A stretch of 27,085 nucleotides of DNA from Methanolinea sp. UBA477 (GCA_002509485.1 DAWO01000143.1:1-27085); one strand, 5' to 3'; counted from the first letter of the stretch, positions 13,867 to 23,244 are shown. A program made the numbers and translations. The notes: a model not told the origin generated them from the sequence alone.

Positions 13867-16416
13867 TCAGTCCGGGGTTCTCCGGGAACGAATCACTTTG
13901 AACACCTCGAACCATGCGATACTCAGCATTCCACACATGATACAGAGCAGGAGATTGTTAAGAGAGATGGGTGCGAACTGGAACAGTGCTCGCAGGCCCG
14001 GGACAACGAGGTCTGCGGCAAGGAATACTACCGTTAACCCGATCACCCACCAGAACGCCGTGTTTGGTTTTTTAAGAGTAGTAACAATGCTCTGAGTCCA
14101 CGACCGGTTGGTGCAGATCAGGGCGAGGTTGGCAACCACAATCGTGACGAAGGTAAGGGTACGCAATTCGTCCTCGGAAAGTCCTTCCATCATCCCATAC
14201 AGATAGATTGCGAGAACGAATCCAAGGGCAACAAATCCCTGCGCAAGAGCAATCGTGACCGTGGGGCGATCGAGTATATGTGCGTCGGGTCTCCTGGGAG
14301 GTCGCTGCATGATGTCAGGTTCCTCCTGCTCCGCCTCGAACACTACGGAGCATGCGGGGTCGATGATCAGCTCCAGGAACACAATCTGGATGGGCAGAAG
14401 GATCAGCGGCCATCCGAAGAGGACGGGAACGAGCGATAAGCCGGCGATAGGGACATGAACTGATATGATGTATGCCATGGCCTTCTTCAGATTTGCATAG
14501 ATCCTCCGTCCCATCCGGATCCCTGCAACAATCGATGCAAAATTATCATCAAGGAGGACCAGCGACGACGCTTCCCTGGCCACGTCAGTCCCCCGCCCCC
14601 CCATCGCGATACCGATATGGGCGGCCTTCAGTGCCGGGGCATCATTCACCCCATCGCCCGTCATGGCAACTATCTCACCACAAGACTTCAAAGATTCGAC
14701 AATCTGGAGCTTCTGCTCAGGAACGACCCTTGCAAAAAGGGAAGTGGTGCAAATCTCCTCATCCCTCTTCGCCGCGGGCAGTGATTCGAGGTCTGGCCCG
14801 GTGAGAATGATATCAGTTTCAGGAATCCCGATCTGGGCAGCGATGTTTTGTGCGGTAGCAGGGTAGTCTCCGGTGATCATGACAACCCTGATGCCCGCGG
14901 TCCTGCACTCCGAGATCGCTTCCGCAGCATCCGGCCTCACCGGATCGGCAAACCCGATCAGTCCGAGATAGGTGAACGGAAAGGCATGCTGGCCGTCAGG
15001 CAGATGGCCGAGCCGGAACGTTGACTTTGCAACTCCCAGAACACGGAGCCCCTGTGCGGCGAGGGTCTCTACCTCGCCGGTCAGCACCGCAACCTCCTGC
15101 TCACCAAGGTGGCAGAGGTCGAAGATTGCTTCGGGAGCCCCTTTTGCTGCGATAATGTAATCATCACTCTTTTTTATTCGCCAGACATTGGACATGGCCA
15201 GCAGTTCCCGGGAGAGCGGGTATTCCTGCAGGAGCTCCCAGTCTTCGTGAAGGTGCTCGGTCCCGGAGAGATCATCGATTCCCGTCTTCAGAAGCGCCTG
15301 TTCCATGGGGTCAAAGGGATCCTTCTTGCAGGAGAGAATCGCATACTCGAGGAGCTCGTGGAATGGTTCAGGGAGAGGACCGTTTCCCCCGGTGAGACAA
15401 TCGAACGAGGAATCGGCGACCGCACACTTCACGACGGTCATCTGGTTGAGGGTGAGCGTCCCGGTCTTGTCCGTGCATAAGACGGTGGTTGCACCGAGGG
15501 TCTCGATTGCCGGGACATGGCGGGCAAGGACGTTAATTTTGGAAAGGCGCCAGGCACCGAGTGCCAGAAATACTGTCAGGACCACCGGGAATTCTTCGGG
15601 GAGAATGGCCATGGCCAGCGTGATCCCGGCGAGGAGTCCGTGGAGCCAGTCCCCTCGTGTAAGGCCGTATGCGACCACGACAATGATGAAAAGGAACAAT
15701 CCGATGAGTGCAATACTCCTGACGATATGTGCAGTCTCGACGTGCAGACGGGTCTCTTCCTCTTTGACCGTCTGCAACGCTTTTCCGATCTCGCCCATCC
15801 GGGTATGGATACCAACCGAGACCACTTCGGCAACACCCTGGCCCTGGACCACCAGGGTCCCCGAATAGAGCCAGGGCTGGTCATCCCCTCCCGGCCTCCG
15901 CTCGCCAGGTTCCCCCTCGGGAGGGAGTTTTCTGACCGGTACCGATTCGCCGGTCAGGAGTGATTCATCGATGGAGAGATTGGTGGATGCCACCAGCAGG
16001 GCATCCGCAGCGATGCGGTCCCCTTCGCTGACGAAGAGAAGGTCACCTCTCACAACGTCGCGTCCTGCGATCCGGACCAATCGGGCTTCCCGGATCACCA
16101 ATGCCCGTGGACTGGACAGGTTTCTCAATGCTTCAAGGGCTCTCTCGGTCTTCCGTTCCTGGTAGACGGTGATCGCGATGATCACCAGGACAAAGGAAAG
16201 GAGCAGGGCTCCTTCCTCGATATCCCCGAGCACGAAATAGATTGACCCGGCTCCTACGAGTAGGAGAAACATAGGCTCCCGAATGACATCCCTCACGATG
16301 CCAAATATCCCGCGGGTTTCGCGGGAGGGGAGTTGATTCGGGCCATCCTGAAGAAGACGCTGTTGTGCTTCTTCGTTGGAGAGCCCGGTAAAATGAGAAA
16401 GGTCCAGGGGGGGCAT
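13867..16416 (-). CDS. P-type cation-transporting ATPase (P2-like)
   Basis: The 849-residue ion pump has all catalytic signatures: actuator TGES (about 155-158), phosphorylation site CTDKTGTLT (D316), the ATP-binding domain, MITGDYPATAQNIA and hinge TGDGVNDAPALKAAHIGIAM. Membrane helix 4 carries PEEFPV (about 273-278) where Ca2+ pumps have PEGLP, so the ion (Ca2+, Mn2+, Na+ or H+) cannot be fixed. About ten membrane helices are present. I chose ATG 16416 because a TATA element at 16453-16460 places the transcript start near 16431; an in-frame ATG at 16563 lies upstream of that promoter and would add a 49-residue tail with no family match. The N-terminus PLDLSHFTGLSNEEAQQRL is typical of the cation ATPase N-domain. 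Confidence 0.93.
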   Translation of the reverse strand: MPPLDLSHFTGLSNEEAQQRLLQDGPNQLPSRETRGIFGIVRDVIREPMFLLLVGAGSIYFVLGDIEEGALLLSFVLVIIAITVYQERKTERALEALRNLSSPRALVIREARLVRIAGRDVVRGDLLFVSEGDRIAADALLVASTNLSIDESLLTGESVPVRKLPPEGEPGERRPGGDDQPWLYSGTLVVQGQGVAEVVSVGIHTRMGEIGKALQTVKEEETRLHVETAHIVRSIALIGLFLFIIVVVAYGLTRGDWLHGLLAGITLAMAILPEEFPVVLTVFLALGAWRLSKINVLARHVPAIETLGATTVLCTDKTGTLTLNQMTVVKCAVADSSFDCLTGGNGPLPEPFHELLEYAILSCKKDPFDPMEQALLKTGIDDLSGTEHLHEDWELLQEYPLSRELLAMSNVWRIKKSDDYIIAAKGAPEAIFDLCHLGEQEVAVLTGEVETLAAQGLRVLGVAKSTFRLGHLPDGQHAFPFTYLGLIGFADPVRPDAAEAISECRTAGIRVVMITGDYPATAQNIAAQIGIPETDIILTGPDLESLPAAKRDEEICTTSLFARVVPEQKLQIVESLKSCGEIVAMTGDGVNDAPALKAAHIGIAMGGRGTDVAREASSLVLLDDNFASIVAGIRMGRRIYANLKKAMAYIISVHVPIAGLSLVPVLFGWPLILLPIQIVFLELIIDPACSVVFEAEQEEPDIMQRPPRRPDAHILDRPTVTIALAQGFVALGFVLAIYLYGMMEGLSEDELRTLTFVTIVVANLALICTNRSWTQSIVTTLKKPNTAFWWVIGLTVVFLAADLVVPGLRALFQFAPISLNNLLLCIMCGMLSIAWFEVFKVIRSRRTPD

Positions 16417-16452
16417 ACGATAGTTCGGTAATTTAAGCGATACGTTGGCTGT

Positions 16453-16460
16453 GTTTATAG
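16453..16460 (-). promoter_or_regulatory. TATA box of the P-type ATPase gene
   Basis: CTATAAAC on the minus strand lies about 40 bp before ATG 16416, giving a leader of roughly 15 nt. It decides the start codon for the ATPase. Confidence 0.5.
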
Positions 16461-16599
16461 ATTTTCTGATTACGGGGGACAGAGTATGCCTCTGGACTGG
16501 CAATGCATCAGGAGGGATAAAAGATAGACGCAGTGGCCTCGGGCAAGCGCCGGCTATGATCAATAACGGCGAGTAACCGGAAACATTCAGAGAACACTC

Positions 16600-18381
16600 T
16601 TATTCTTTCAGTGGCAAAGTTGGGTTTCGGGATCCATTTCTTTCCCCGTCCTGTTGAATCACTTCAAGCGTTCTCAGCCGGTTAATAGCCCCGGCCAGAT
16701 CCAGTGGGCGGAATTGCGCATAATCACGTGAACCATCCCTTCCAAGAACGTCCAGCCCCCCTTTCGCAATATCATGATCAATGATGGAGATCACTTCGGA
16801 AAGCGACCTTCTACCGTCCATGTAACGGCTGGCAATATAAATCGCCTCGCCGATGGCTGCAGTCTGGCTGACATCTGTCAGCTGGTCCATTGCCGAGAGG
16901 TCTATTGTAAATATTCCGAATGCGATAGAACGGATGCCTTTCGCGGATATTTTAACCTCCTTTTTTCCCTTCTTCGCGCTGATACTCCCGGCAAGTGGCA
17001 CTCTTGGGGAGACGCTCCCCATCCGGCCGTCAACCTCGGCAACTCTCTCTGCCCTGTACTTGATGGCAATGCTTTGGGCCTCCTTCGTGCAGTCCCGGGG
17101 GCGGTATTCCTCCATGCAGATGACAGTATCTGCTATGTCGAAGTAGTCGCCGGAACCCCCTAGCACAAGGATCGTTGACACGCCGAGTTCTGTTGAGATC
17201 TGTCCGGCGCGATCGATGAAAGGGGTGATCGGCTCTTTATCCTTTGAGATCAGCTCCTGCATGCGGTGATCACGTATCATGAAATTGGTGGCAGAGCAGT
17301 CCTCGTCAATCATGAGGACATCTGCTCCCATCTCCAGCGATTCCATTATATTTGCAGCCTGTGATGTACTTCCGCTTGCATCATCTGTGCAGAAATACCG
17401 GGTATCCCCTCGAAAGGGAAGATTTGATATGAATGGCGATATGTCAACCTTCTCCACCCTGCGTCCTTCCTCTGCCCTGATCTTTACAGCTTTCGGGCTG
17501 GTGACCACATATTCGCGCCCGTCTCCCGGAACATGGTTATAAATTCCACGTTCCACTGCATGCAGGAGGGTTGATTTTCCGTGAAAACCTCCCCCGACAA
17601 TCAGTGTTATTCCCTTTTTTATTCCCATTCCCGTCACCTCGCCTGCATTTGGCAGCTCGAAAGAGACACGGAGCGACGGCGGGGATTCGAAAGGCACCAC
17701 TGATTTTTCGGTCATCGGCCTGTCATCTATGCCGCTCGAACGAGGCAGGATGGCCCCGTCAGCAATGAAGGCCACAAGGCCTTTCTCGCAAAGGGTGTCT
17801 CTTAGAAAATCAGCATCCTCGCATACCTCGAGGTGTTTAGAAAGTGCATCAGTGTCAAGGTTTCTATAAAAGAGGGATTGTTTCACGATCCTGGGAATGT
17901 CCTCAAATAGCATCTCGTGAGCAAGGCGTCCGGCAATCCTTCGTCCCATACCAGGAAGGCCTATAGCAAATCTCGCTTCAATGGCCTGATCCTTGACAAC
18001 CATGGCTGTCCGGGCAAGTATCTCCTGCCCTGGAGAATCGATGGTTATCAGGCCGCTTCGGCCTGTCCCACGCCGAAAATTTCCGGTTTTTCGAATTGAT
18101 GCCTGGAAAGATCGTATCAGATAATCCCGAAGGGCCACCCTCCGGGACGGTGTGGAGAGGGCCATCTCCGGGATTCCCAGTTCCTCTGTGGGAACGATAA
18201 CCCTCACTCTGCTGGGAGGTGCAAAGGGATCAGATTGAACCCGATCGATACAGAAGACATAGTCACTAAACCGGTAAACCCCCGCGAGATCTTTATAGGC
18301 CTTGTATCCTTTCCCGTCGATTTGCCGGAGTTTTGCTTCTAGATCGTTCTGTGTCCGGCTATTATTTTTTGGAAATCTCAT
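16600..18381 (-). CDS. COG3044-type ABC-class ATPase (MRB1590-like)
   Basis: This 593-residue protein has the architecture of the "predicted ATPase of the ABC class": an N-terminal domain (YRFSDYVFCIDRVQSDPFAP), a P-loop GGGFHGKST at about 263-271, a signature-like ASGSTSQAANIME, and Walker B ADVLMIDEDCSATNFMIRDH followed by LVLGGSGDYFDIADTVICM. The closest characterised relative by family is MRB1590, an RNA-binding ATPase of trypanosome RNA editing; in archaea the job is unknown, and RNA binding is only inferred. The C-terminal part (GRRSLSEVISIIDHDIAKGG) matches the family's end domain. ATG 18381 is preferred over two adjacent upstream GTG codons because a TATA-like GATTATACAGA (18415-18425) leaves a short leader. 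Confidence 0.85.
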   Translation of the reverse strand: MRFPKNNSRTQNDLEAKLRQIDGKGYKAYKDLAGVYRFSDYVFCIDRVQSDPFAPPSRVRVIVPTEELGIPEMALSTPSRRVALRDYLIRSFQASIRKTGNFRRGTGRSGLITIDSPGQEILARTAMVVKDQAIEARFAIGLPGMGRRIAGRLAHEMLFEDIPRIVKQSLFYRNLDTDALSKHLEVCEDADFLRDTLCEKGLVAFIADGAILPRSSGIDDRPMTEKSVVPFESPPSLRVSFELPNAGEVTGMGIKKGITLIVGGGFHGKSTLLHAVERGIYNHVPGDGREYVVTSPKAVKIRAEEGRRVEKVDISPFISNLPFRGDTRYFCTDDASGSTSQAANIMESLEMGADVLMIDEDCSATNFMIRDHRMQELISKDKEPITPFIDRAGQISTELGVSTILVLGGSGDYFDIADTVICMEEYRPRDCTKEAQSIAIKYRAERVAEVDGRMGSVSPRVPLAGSISAKKGKKEVKISAKGIRSIAFGIFTIDLSAMDQLTDVSQTAAIGEAIYIASRYMDGRRSLSEVISIIDHDIAKGGLDVLGRDGSRDYAQFRPLDLAGAINRLRTLEVIQQDGERNGSRNPTLPLKE

Positions 18382-18414
18382 CACCACTTGAAACCTTTTA
18401 GGATTTACACGTAT

Positions 18415-18458
18415 TCTGTATAATCTATTTTCGGGATGCTTATTATCAAATTATACAT
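18415..18458. promoter_or_regulatory. Divergent core promoters (ABC-class ATPase and nitroreductase)
   Basis: On the minus strand GATTATACAGA (18415-18425) suits the ATPase gene. On the plus strand TTATTATC (about 18440-18447) and TTATACAT (18451-18458) lie just before the ATG at 18473, so the nitroreductase mRNA is probably leaderless. Confidence 0.4.
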
Positions 18459-18472
18459 ACACTGATGTACCA

Positions 18473-19549
18473 ATGAACCACGCAACTCATGGATGGGAGA
18501 GGCATGATCCAGCTGATAGCGACATCCGCAAGAATGCCCTCTCTTACGCAATCCTGGCGCCGAGTCCCCATAATACACAGCCCTGGATCGTTGAGTTCGA
18601 CGGACCGCTGCGAATAAGCCTCTTCATAGACCAGGAGCGTCTGCTTCCTGCATGTGATCCCGAGCTCCGCCGGGTTTGTGTATCACATGGATCCTTCATC
18701 GAAAATTTTACTCTTGCCGCAGGTTATTTTGGATACAGGGCCGATATTGACCTTTTCCCGGGAGGTTGGCCCGGAAACGCGCTTGATCTCGAAAAACCGG
18801 TAGCCAGAATAGACCTTGAGAAGGATGTCGCAGTCGAAAAAGATACACTCTTTGAGCAGATACAGAAGCGGGAGACAAACAGGAGAGTATTCCGGAAAAA
18901 TTCTATTACGGATCACCAGGTATCTGTGCTGTCTGAAGCCTCTGATGTGTTCACACCAATCAGCATCGTTGCAGATAATGATGTGAGAGAAACGCTTGCA
19001 AACTACATTGTAAAAGCTATGGAAATCGAGGTCTCAAACCAGGACAGGATCACAGAGACCCTCGCTCGATTCAGGTTCAATGACCAGGAGGCAGCCCTGT
19101 TCCGGGACGGCTTTGGCTTTGCGCAGTTCGGTTCCGGCGGCATTTCGAGGAGACTGGCTGAGCATTTTGCAATATCCCGTGAAAAAGCCGAACAGGATAT
19201 CTCTTCACTTGGAAGGGAGGCTGTAAAACTTACCAGAAAACAGGCGTTTTCTGCCGCTGCATATGCATGGATATCGACCAAAGGGAACAATCGCATGGAC
19301 CAGATAAAAGCCGGACGATGTTACGAGCGCGCCTGCTTAAAAGCCACTGAAATGGGCCTTGCAATTCAGCCCTTCAGCCAGGTACTATCAGAACACCAGG
19401 ATATGATAGATTTGAGGGAACAGCTGCGGGAATACATCGGGATATCCGGTGGGCACACACTACAGATGCTGTTTCGTATAGGATATGCAGATCCGGTACC
19501 CCATACCCCGAGACGGCCTGTTGACGATTTCGTCAGGAAAAGAGCCTGA
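18473..19549 (+). CDS. Nitroreductase-fold FMN oxidoreductase, Acg family
   Basis: The 358-residue protein has the N-terminal ILAPSPHNTQPWIVEFDG motif shared by nitroreductases and especially by the Acg family (named after a mycobacterial hypoxia-induced protein). A second motif, KRETNRRVFRKNSI (about 132-145), and the C-terminal GLAIQPFSQVLSEHQDM and GHTLQMLFRIGYADPVPHTP, which contribute to the FMN site, are also present. Acg is thought to bind FMN in an occluded site and some members lack reductase activity, so the substrate is open. It is convergent with the GntP-like gene, with 11 bp between the two stop codons. Confidence 0.85.
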   Translation: MNHATHGWERHDPADSDIRKNALSYAILAPSPHNTQPWIVEFDGPLRISLFIDQERLLPACDPELRRVCVSHGSFIENFTLAAGYFGYRADIDLFPGGWPGNALDLEKPVARIDLEKDVAVEKDTLFEQIQKRETNRRVFRKNSITDHQVSVLSEASDVFTPISIVADNDVRETLANYIVKAMEIEVSNQDRITETLARFRFNDQEAALFRDGFGFAQFGSGGISRRLAEHFAISREKAEQDISSLGREAVKLTRKQAFSAAAYAWISTKGNNRMDQIKAGRCYERACLKATEMGLAIQPFSQVLSEHQDMIDLREQLREYIGISGGHTLQMLFRIGYADPVPHTPRRPVDDFVRKRA

Positions 19550-19560
19550 AACATGAGTAT

Positions 19561-20817
19561 TTAGAACAGCGCTACCTGCAGGCCGGCCGCGAACAGGAAT
19601 ACTGCCAGTCCCGCAATTGCGAGCGGAACAGTATACTTCCTGACCACGACACCTATCTCATCGCCGGTGGTCCGTTGAACCAGCCAGAAATAGGGATCTG
19701 TCACATACGATATGACGCAGGTTCCGGCGGCAATCATGAGGATAAGGATCAGCGGGTGGATGAGCGCAACAGCACCGGTCCCGGCGATTATCTCCCCGGT
19801 AATGACCGCAGTCACCACCCGTGAACCCTGCGCGGTCTGGATGAGCGCCGCGACAACGAAAGGAACACAGAGGATCGGTACGAAGCCCCCTATAGCGGAC
19901 AGGAGGCCTGCCGCAAAACCACCCTGGACTATCACGTATCCAAGCGCTCCTGCACCGCATATATCAAATATGATAACTCCGCCATGTTTTACACCCTCTG
20001 CCATCGCTTCGATCCGAACCTCGGGTGTGGCAAGGATCACCGCACATGCCGCTCCTGCAAGCATGATAAACTGGATGAGCGCCGAACTGGAGAGCCCCAT
20101 AAGAATTCCCGCGGGAATAGAAAGCAGGATGACGATGAACGGCAGCCAGGCCCTCACATGGACTTTTCGGGGTTTCCATTCCCCGTGTTCACCGGGAAGG
20201 GTCTCTTCCGGTATACTCCCCCTGAGAACAGTGAATGCAATGATTACCCCTCCAAGCACCATGAGCGAGACAGGGAGGGCAAGTGCATTGTACCAAAGAG
20301 GCGATATTTCAGTTGAGAACGATGAGAAGAGCGGAATGGTCACGGGAGTCGGGAACAGGAAAGCAAACGATGAGAGAGTCCCAAGCGCAGTAACATAGAT
20401 TAGGTCGTTTCGGAGTTTTTTGTTCCCGGAAAGATGGGATGCAAATGGAGCCAGCATCATAAAAGCGGTTATGCAGCATGATACCGGGACAGCGAGCAGA
20501 TACCCCCCTGCACCAGCAATCGTGAAAGGATCCCGTATCCACCTTCGCATATCATTCACGATTACCCCGATTAAGTCCTGTTTCACAAGCATCCGGGCAA
20601 TCACAGAGCCCGAGAGAATTATGATGCCGAATATCCCAAACGTCCTTCCCAGGCCGTCAATGACAGCATGAATTATCGTGTCCGGATCCATCCCTGCCAG
20701 GAGACCGAATACCAGGGCGCCACCGATAAGTGTGAAGAAAGGGATTATCCTGTATTTAAGGCTGATTGCGGTAATTAAGGCCAAAATAACTACAAAGGCC
20801 AGAAGTGGATCAAGCAT
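19561..20817 (-). CDS. GntP-family permease
   Basis: The 418-residue protein has about 11-12 hydrophobic segments. The family marks are GGVIIFDICGAGALGYVIVQ, AQGSRVVTAVITGEIIAGTG and a DPYFWLVQRTTG segment in the C-terminal half, which correspond to the conserved substrate-binding regions of gluconate/H+ symporters (GntP group). The actual substrate may be another organic acid. The acylphosphatase gene ends 26 bp upstream on the same strand, so a two-gene transcript is likely. A ribosome binding site AGGTTG lies a few bases before the ATG. Confidence 0.82.
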   Translation of the reverse strand: MLDPLLAFVVILALITAISLKYRIIPFFTLIGGALVFGLLAGMDPDTIIHAVIDGLGRTFGIFGIIILSGSVIARMLVKQDLIGVIVNDMRRWIRDPFTIAGAGGYLLAVPVSCCITAFMMLAPFASHLSGNKKLRNDLIYVTALGTLSSFAFLFPTPVTIPLFSSFSTEISPLWYNALALPVSLMVLGGVIIAFTVLRGSIPEETLPGEHGEWKPRKVHVRAWLPFIVILLSIPAGILMGLSSSALIQFIMLAGAACAVILATPEVRIEAMAEGVKHGGVIIFDICGAGALGYVIVQGGFAAGLLSAIGGFVPILCVPFVVAALIQTAQGSRVVTAVITGEIIAGTGAVALIHPLILILMIAAGTCVISYVTDPYFWLVQRTTGDEIGVVVRKYTVPLAIAGLAVFLFAAGLQVALF

Positions 20818-20843
20818 GCTGCAACCTGTCTCCTATCGGTTTT

Positions 20844-21122
20844 TCACCTGCTGATGAAAAACCCACGAAATTCCTGCCGGGCCGTCTCCCAGGTTACGCT
20901 CATGTCACGTACTTGTATATAGGGGTCGCCAGCGGCACGCATGGCTTCGATAAGGTCCTGAAGTTTTGATGCTTCGCCCTCCGCAACCACGCTCACCGTC
21001 CCGTCCGGGTTATTCTTCACATAACCCGATATGCCACGATCAATTGCACAGTCTGTTACATAATACCGGTACCCTACCCCCTGCACGTGGCCCGTCACAG
21101 TAACAGAGATCCTTTCTGCCAT
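20844..21122 (-). CDS. acyP: Acylphosphatase
   Basis: This 92-residue enzyme hydrolyses acyl phosphates such as acetyl phosphate (EC 3.6.1.7). The signature VTGHVQGVGYRYYV carries the catalytic arginine (R19), and GYVKNNPDGTVSVVAEGE holds the catalytic asparagine. Length is standard. The minus-strand TATA-like ATAAATAT (21144-21151) is about 25 bp from the ATG, so the mRNA is likely leaderless. Downstream on the same strand is the GntP-family permease gene, 26 bp away. Confidence 0.95.
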   Translation of the reverse strand: MAERISVTVTGHVQGVGYRYYVTDCAIDRGISGYVKNNPDGTVSVVAEGEASKLQDLIEAMRAAGDPYIQVRDMSVTWETARQEFRGFFISR

Positions 21123-21259
21123 ACAGATTGTGGAAACCTACAGATATTTATGGACATTCACTGCTTCCAGTCCTCCGGCATCATGGCCGGGTTCGTTTTT
21201 GCCGGAATGAGAACCATCGTCTGTTTAAAGATATTTCAATTCCTAATACCCCTGCATCC

Positions 21260-21910
21260 ATGCTTTCCACACTGTCCGCCCTTATATTTGACATAGAGGC
21301 GAATCTTCCCGCATTGGCATCGGAATACGGAGTATACATATACCTCATTATATTCATTATCATCCTGGTGGAATGCGGGATAGTGGTTGCTCCGATTACA
21401 GGAAATTCCCTGCTTTTCCTTGGGGGTGTACTGGCAGCAGAGGGAGGGCTTGACGTCTACTGGCTGATCGCGGTCTCTGCATGGGCGGGGTTTATCGGTT
21501 ATGCAATAAGTTACTGGACTGGAAAATATATGGGGACCAGGGTCTTTCAAAGACGCTTCAGACATATTTTTACCGATGAAAAAATTGCTAAAACCAACAG
21601 GTACTTCGCACATTACGGGCCGACGATGGTCGTGATGGCCCGCTTTATTCCCATGGTAAGAAAATTTGCACCTTTTCTTGCCGGGGCCGGATCCATGGAC
21701 TATGGAAAGTTCACCCTCTATAATTTTATTGGAGCTCTCGCATGGACTGCAATGCTGGCATTTGGTGGATTTCTGGCAGGCCAACTGGAGATCATCCAGG
21801 AATACCTGGGGCTCATCACCGTCATTGTCATCATCTTTACCCTGGGATCGATCGTCCTTACGGTCATAATCTTTGCCAGGGAATTGTTGTCGGAAACAAC
21901 AGAAGACTAA
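21260..21910 (+). CDS. DedA-family (VTT domain) membrane protein
   Basis: The 216-residue protein has the DedA/SNARE-associated pattern: EYGVYIYLIIFIIILVECGI, then PITGNSLLFLGGVLA, an FxGYxxxYWxGK element (FIGYAISYWTGKYMG), MARFIPMVRKFAPFLAGAG with its conserved arginines, and a final membrane helix. DedA proteins act in lipid flipping and membrane homeostasis. I chose ATG 21260, since TTTAAAGATAT (21224-21234) places the transcript start at about 21252; a longer frame from 21128 would add 44 residues overlapping the acyP promoter and lacking any family features. Confidence 0.9.
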   Translation: MLSTLSALIFDIEANLPALASEYGVYIYLIIFIIILVECGIVVAPITGNSLLFLGGVLAAEGGLDVYWLIAVSAWAGFIGYAISYWTGKYMGTRVFQRRFRHIFTDEKIAKTNRYFAHYGPTMVVMARFIPMVRKFAPFLAGAGSMDYGKFTLYNFIGALAWTAMLAFGGFLAGQLEIIQEYLGLITVIVIIFTLGSIVLTVIIFARELLSETTED

Positions 21911-21932
21911 AGATGTTTTTTGGAGGCCCTGT

Positions 21933-23129
21933 TCATCCCCATCTCGGTATTCCACCTCCATTCATTTTTCTTACGAACTGGTGGAATAGTATGAAACCTC
22001 CAGCCTGCATGATGGCGACAAATCCTATCAACAGGCTGATATTGAATTCATAAAGCATTCCCATCGTTACACTTCCGGCAAACCATGCCGCACCATACAC
22101 GGTATTCAGGATACCATATGCAGTCCCCCGCTTACTGATGTGCGTGTAATCGGCAACAGCCGCTCTCAAAACAGTCTCCTGGACCCCCATAGCCGCACCC
22201 CAAAGGATGGTTCCAAGAAGGGCACCCAGGTATCCGAAGGAGAAGGCCAAAACGGGAACACAGGTGCCAATAACCGGGAGGATAAACAGGACCCCGATTC
22301 CCCTTCTATCATATGCCCTGCCGATGGCCAGTGCGACCATGGCATCCACTCCCATGGCAATCGCATAAAAAACCGGGATCTGGATATCGGGTACTATGGA
22401 GAATTCCTTGAAATGATACGCCATTAGCGGGAATACCAGGAATCCAGCCATGATACAGGCTGTGAAGAGGGAATATGGCACCATTACCCTTGGAAATTCA
22501 TCGGTCTGCCTAACCTCTTCGACACGCTCTTCAAGAATCTGCGGCTCCGGGATTTTATGCCATGCGGCAACCAGCGCAACTACGAGCAGGACAAATGGAA
22601 CGGCCATAAGCGCAAATCCTGCCTGGTAATCACCGGTCAAGAGAAGCGCTGCCGAGAAGAGAAGCGGTCCTGCGACCGCTCCAACCTGGTCCAGTGCCTC
22701 ATGGAGCCCGAAACCAAAACCCCTCCCAACCTCTTTTGCGGCATGGGATAGTATCGCGTCTTTTGACGGGGAACGGATCCCTTTTCCAATTCGTTCCACG
22801 ATAAGGAGAAGAGCCGCTGTCTCCCAGCTGCCGGCAAATACAAGGAGAGGTATTGCCCCGATCAGCAGGTACCCGCTTATGGTAAAAACCCAGTAATTCC
22901 GGGTCCTGTCGGCAAAATACCCCGAGATTAATCTTATGCCATATCCAAGAAATTCCCCGAGCCCGGCCACCACTGAGACCGTGAATGCACTTGCTCCCAT
23001 GACGAGCAGGTACGGGCCGGCTACGCTCCGTGCGCCTTCATAGACGATATCTCCAAAGAGGCTCACCATGCCCATGAGGACGATGACAAACAATGCAAGA
23101 CGTAACCGGGGAGATGCGTTTTTGATCAT
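21933..23129 (-). CDS. MFS transporter
   Basis: The 398-residue protein has 12 predicted membrane helices. The first half carries FGDIVYEGARSVAGPYL, the MFS loop motif GYFADRTRNYWVFTISGYLL and the motif VERIGKGIRSPSKDAILS seen in a group of uncharacterised MFS proteins. The family suggests drug or metabolite efflux, but the substrate is unknown. ATG 23129 is chosen because GAGGT is about 8-10 nt upstream and the TATA element at 23176-23187 leaves a 25-nt leader; a TTG at 23153 would add eight residues. Only 22 bp separate its stop from the DedA stop on the opposite strand. Confidence 0.9.
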   Translation of the reverse strand: MIKNASPRLRLALFVIVLMGMVSLFGDIVYEGARSVAGPYLLVMGASAFTVSVVAGLGEFLGYGIRLISGYFADRTRNYWVFTISGYLLIGAIPLLVFAGSWETAALLLIVERIGKGIRSPSKDAILSHAAKEVGRGFGFGLHEALDQVGAVAGPLLFSAALLLTGDYQAGFALMAVPFVLLVVALVAAWHKIPEPQILEERVEEVRQTDEFPRVMVPYSLFTACIMAGFLVFPLMAYHFKEFSIVPDIQIPVFYAIAMGVDAMVALAIGRAYDRRGIGVLFILPVIGTCVPVLAFSFGYLGALLGTILWGAAMGVQETVLRAAVADYTHISKRGTAYGILNTVYGAAWFAGSVTMGMLYEFNISLLIGFVAIMQAGGFILFHQFVRKMNGGGIPRWG

Positions 23130-23175
23130 GATGGACGAACCTCGTGCAACCAAGCTAAGCTAATATGCTCAAGAA

Positions 23176-23187
23176 TCTATAAAAAAG
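23176..23187 (-). promoter_or_regulatory. TATA box of the MFS gene
   Basis: TTTTTTATAGAT on the minus strand, about 50 bp before ATG 23129; predicted transcript start near 23154. Confidence 0.5.
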
Positions 23188-23244
23188 AAGGCCAACAATA
23201 CACAACGTGCGACAACGCTCGATATTTCCGATCGGATATGAGTA

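Noticed and set aside
16417..16563. 49-residue N-terminal extension of the P-type ATPase
   Set aside because: A TATA element at 16453-16460 falls inside it, and its sequence shows nothing of the cation-ATPase N-terminal domain.
21128..21259. 44-residue N-terminal extension of the DedA-family protein
   Set aside because: It overlaps the acyP promoter and the predicted TATA element for the DedA gene, and it is not hydrophobic like a family N-terminus.
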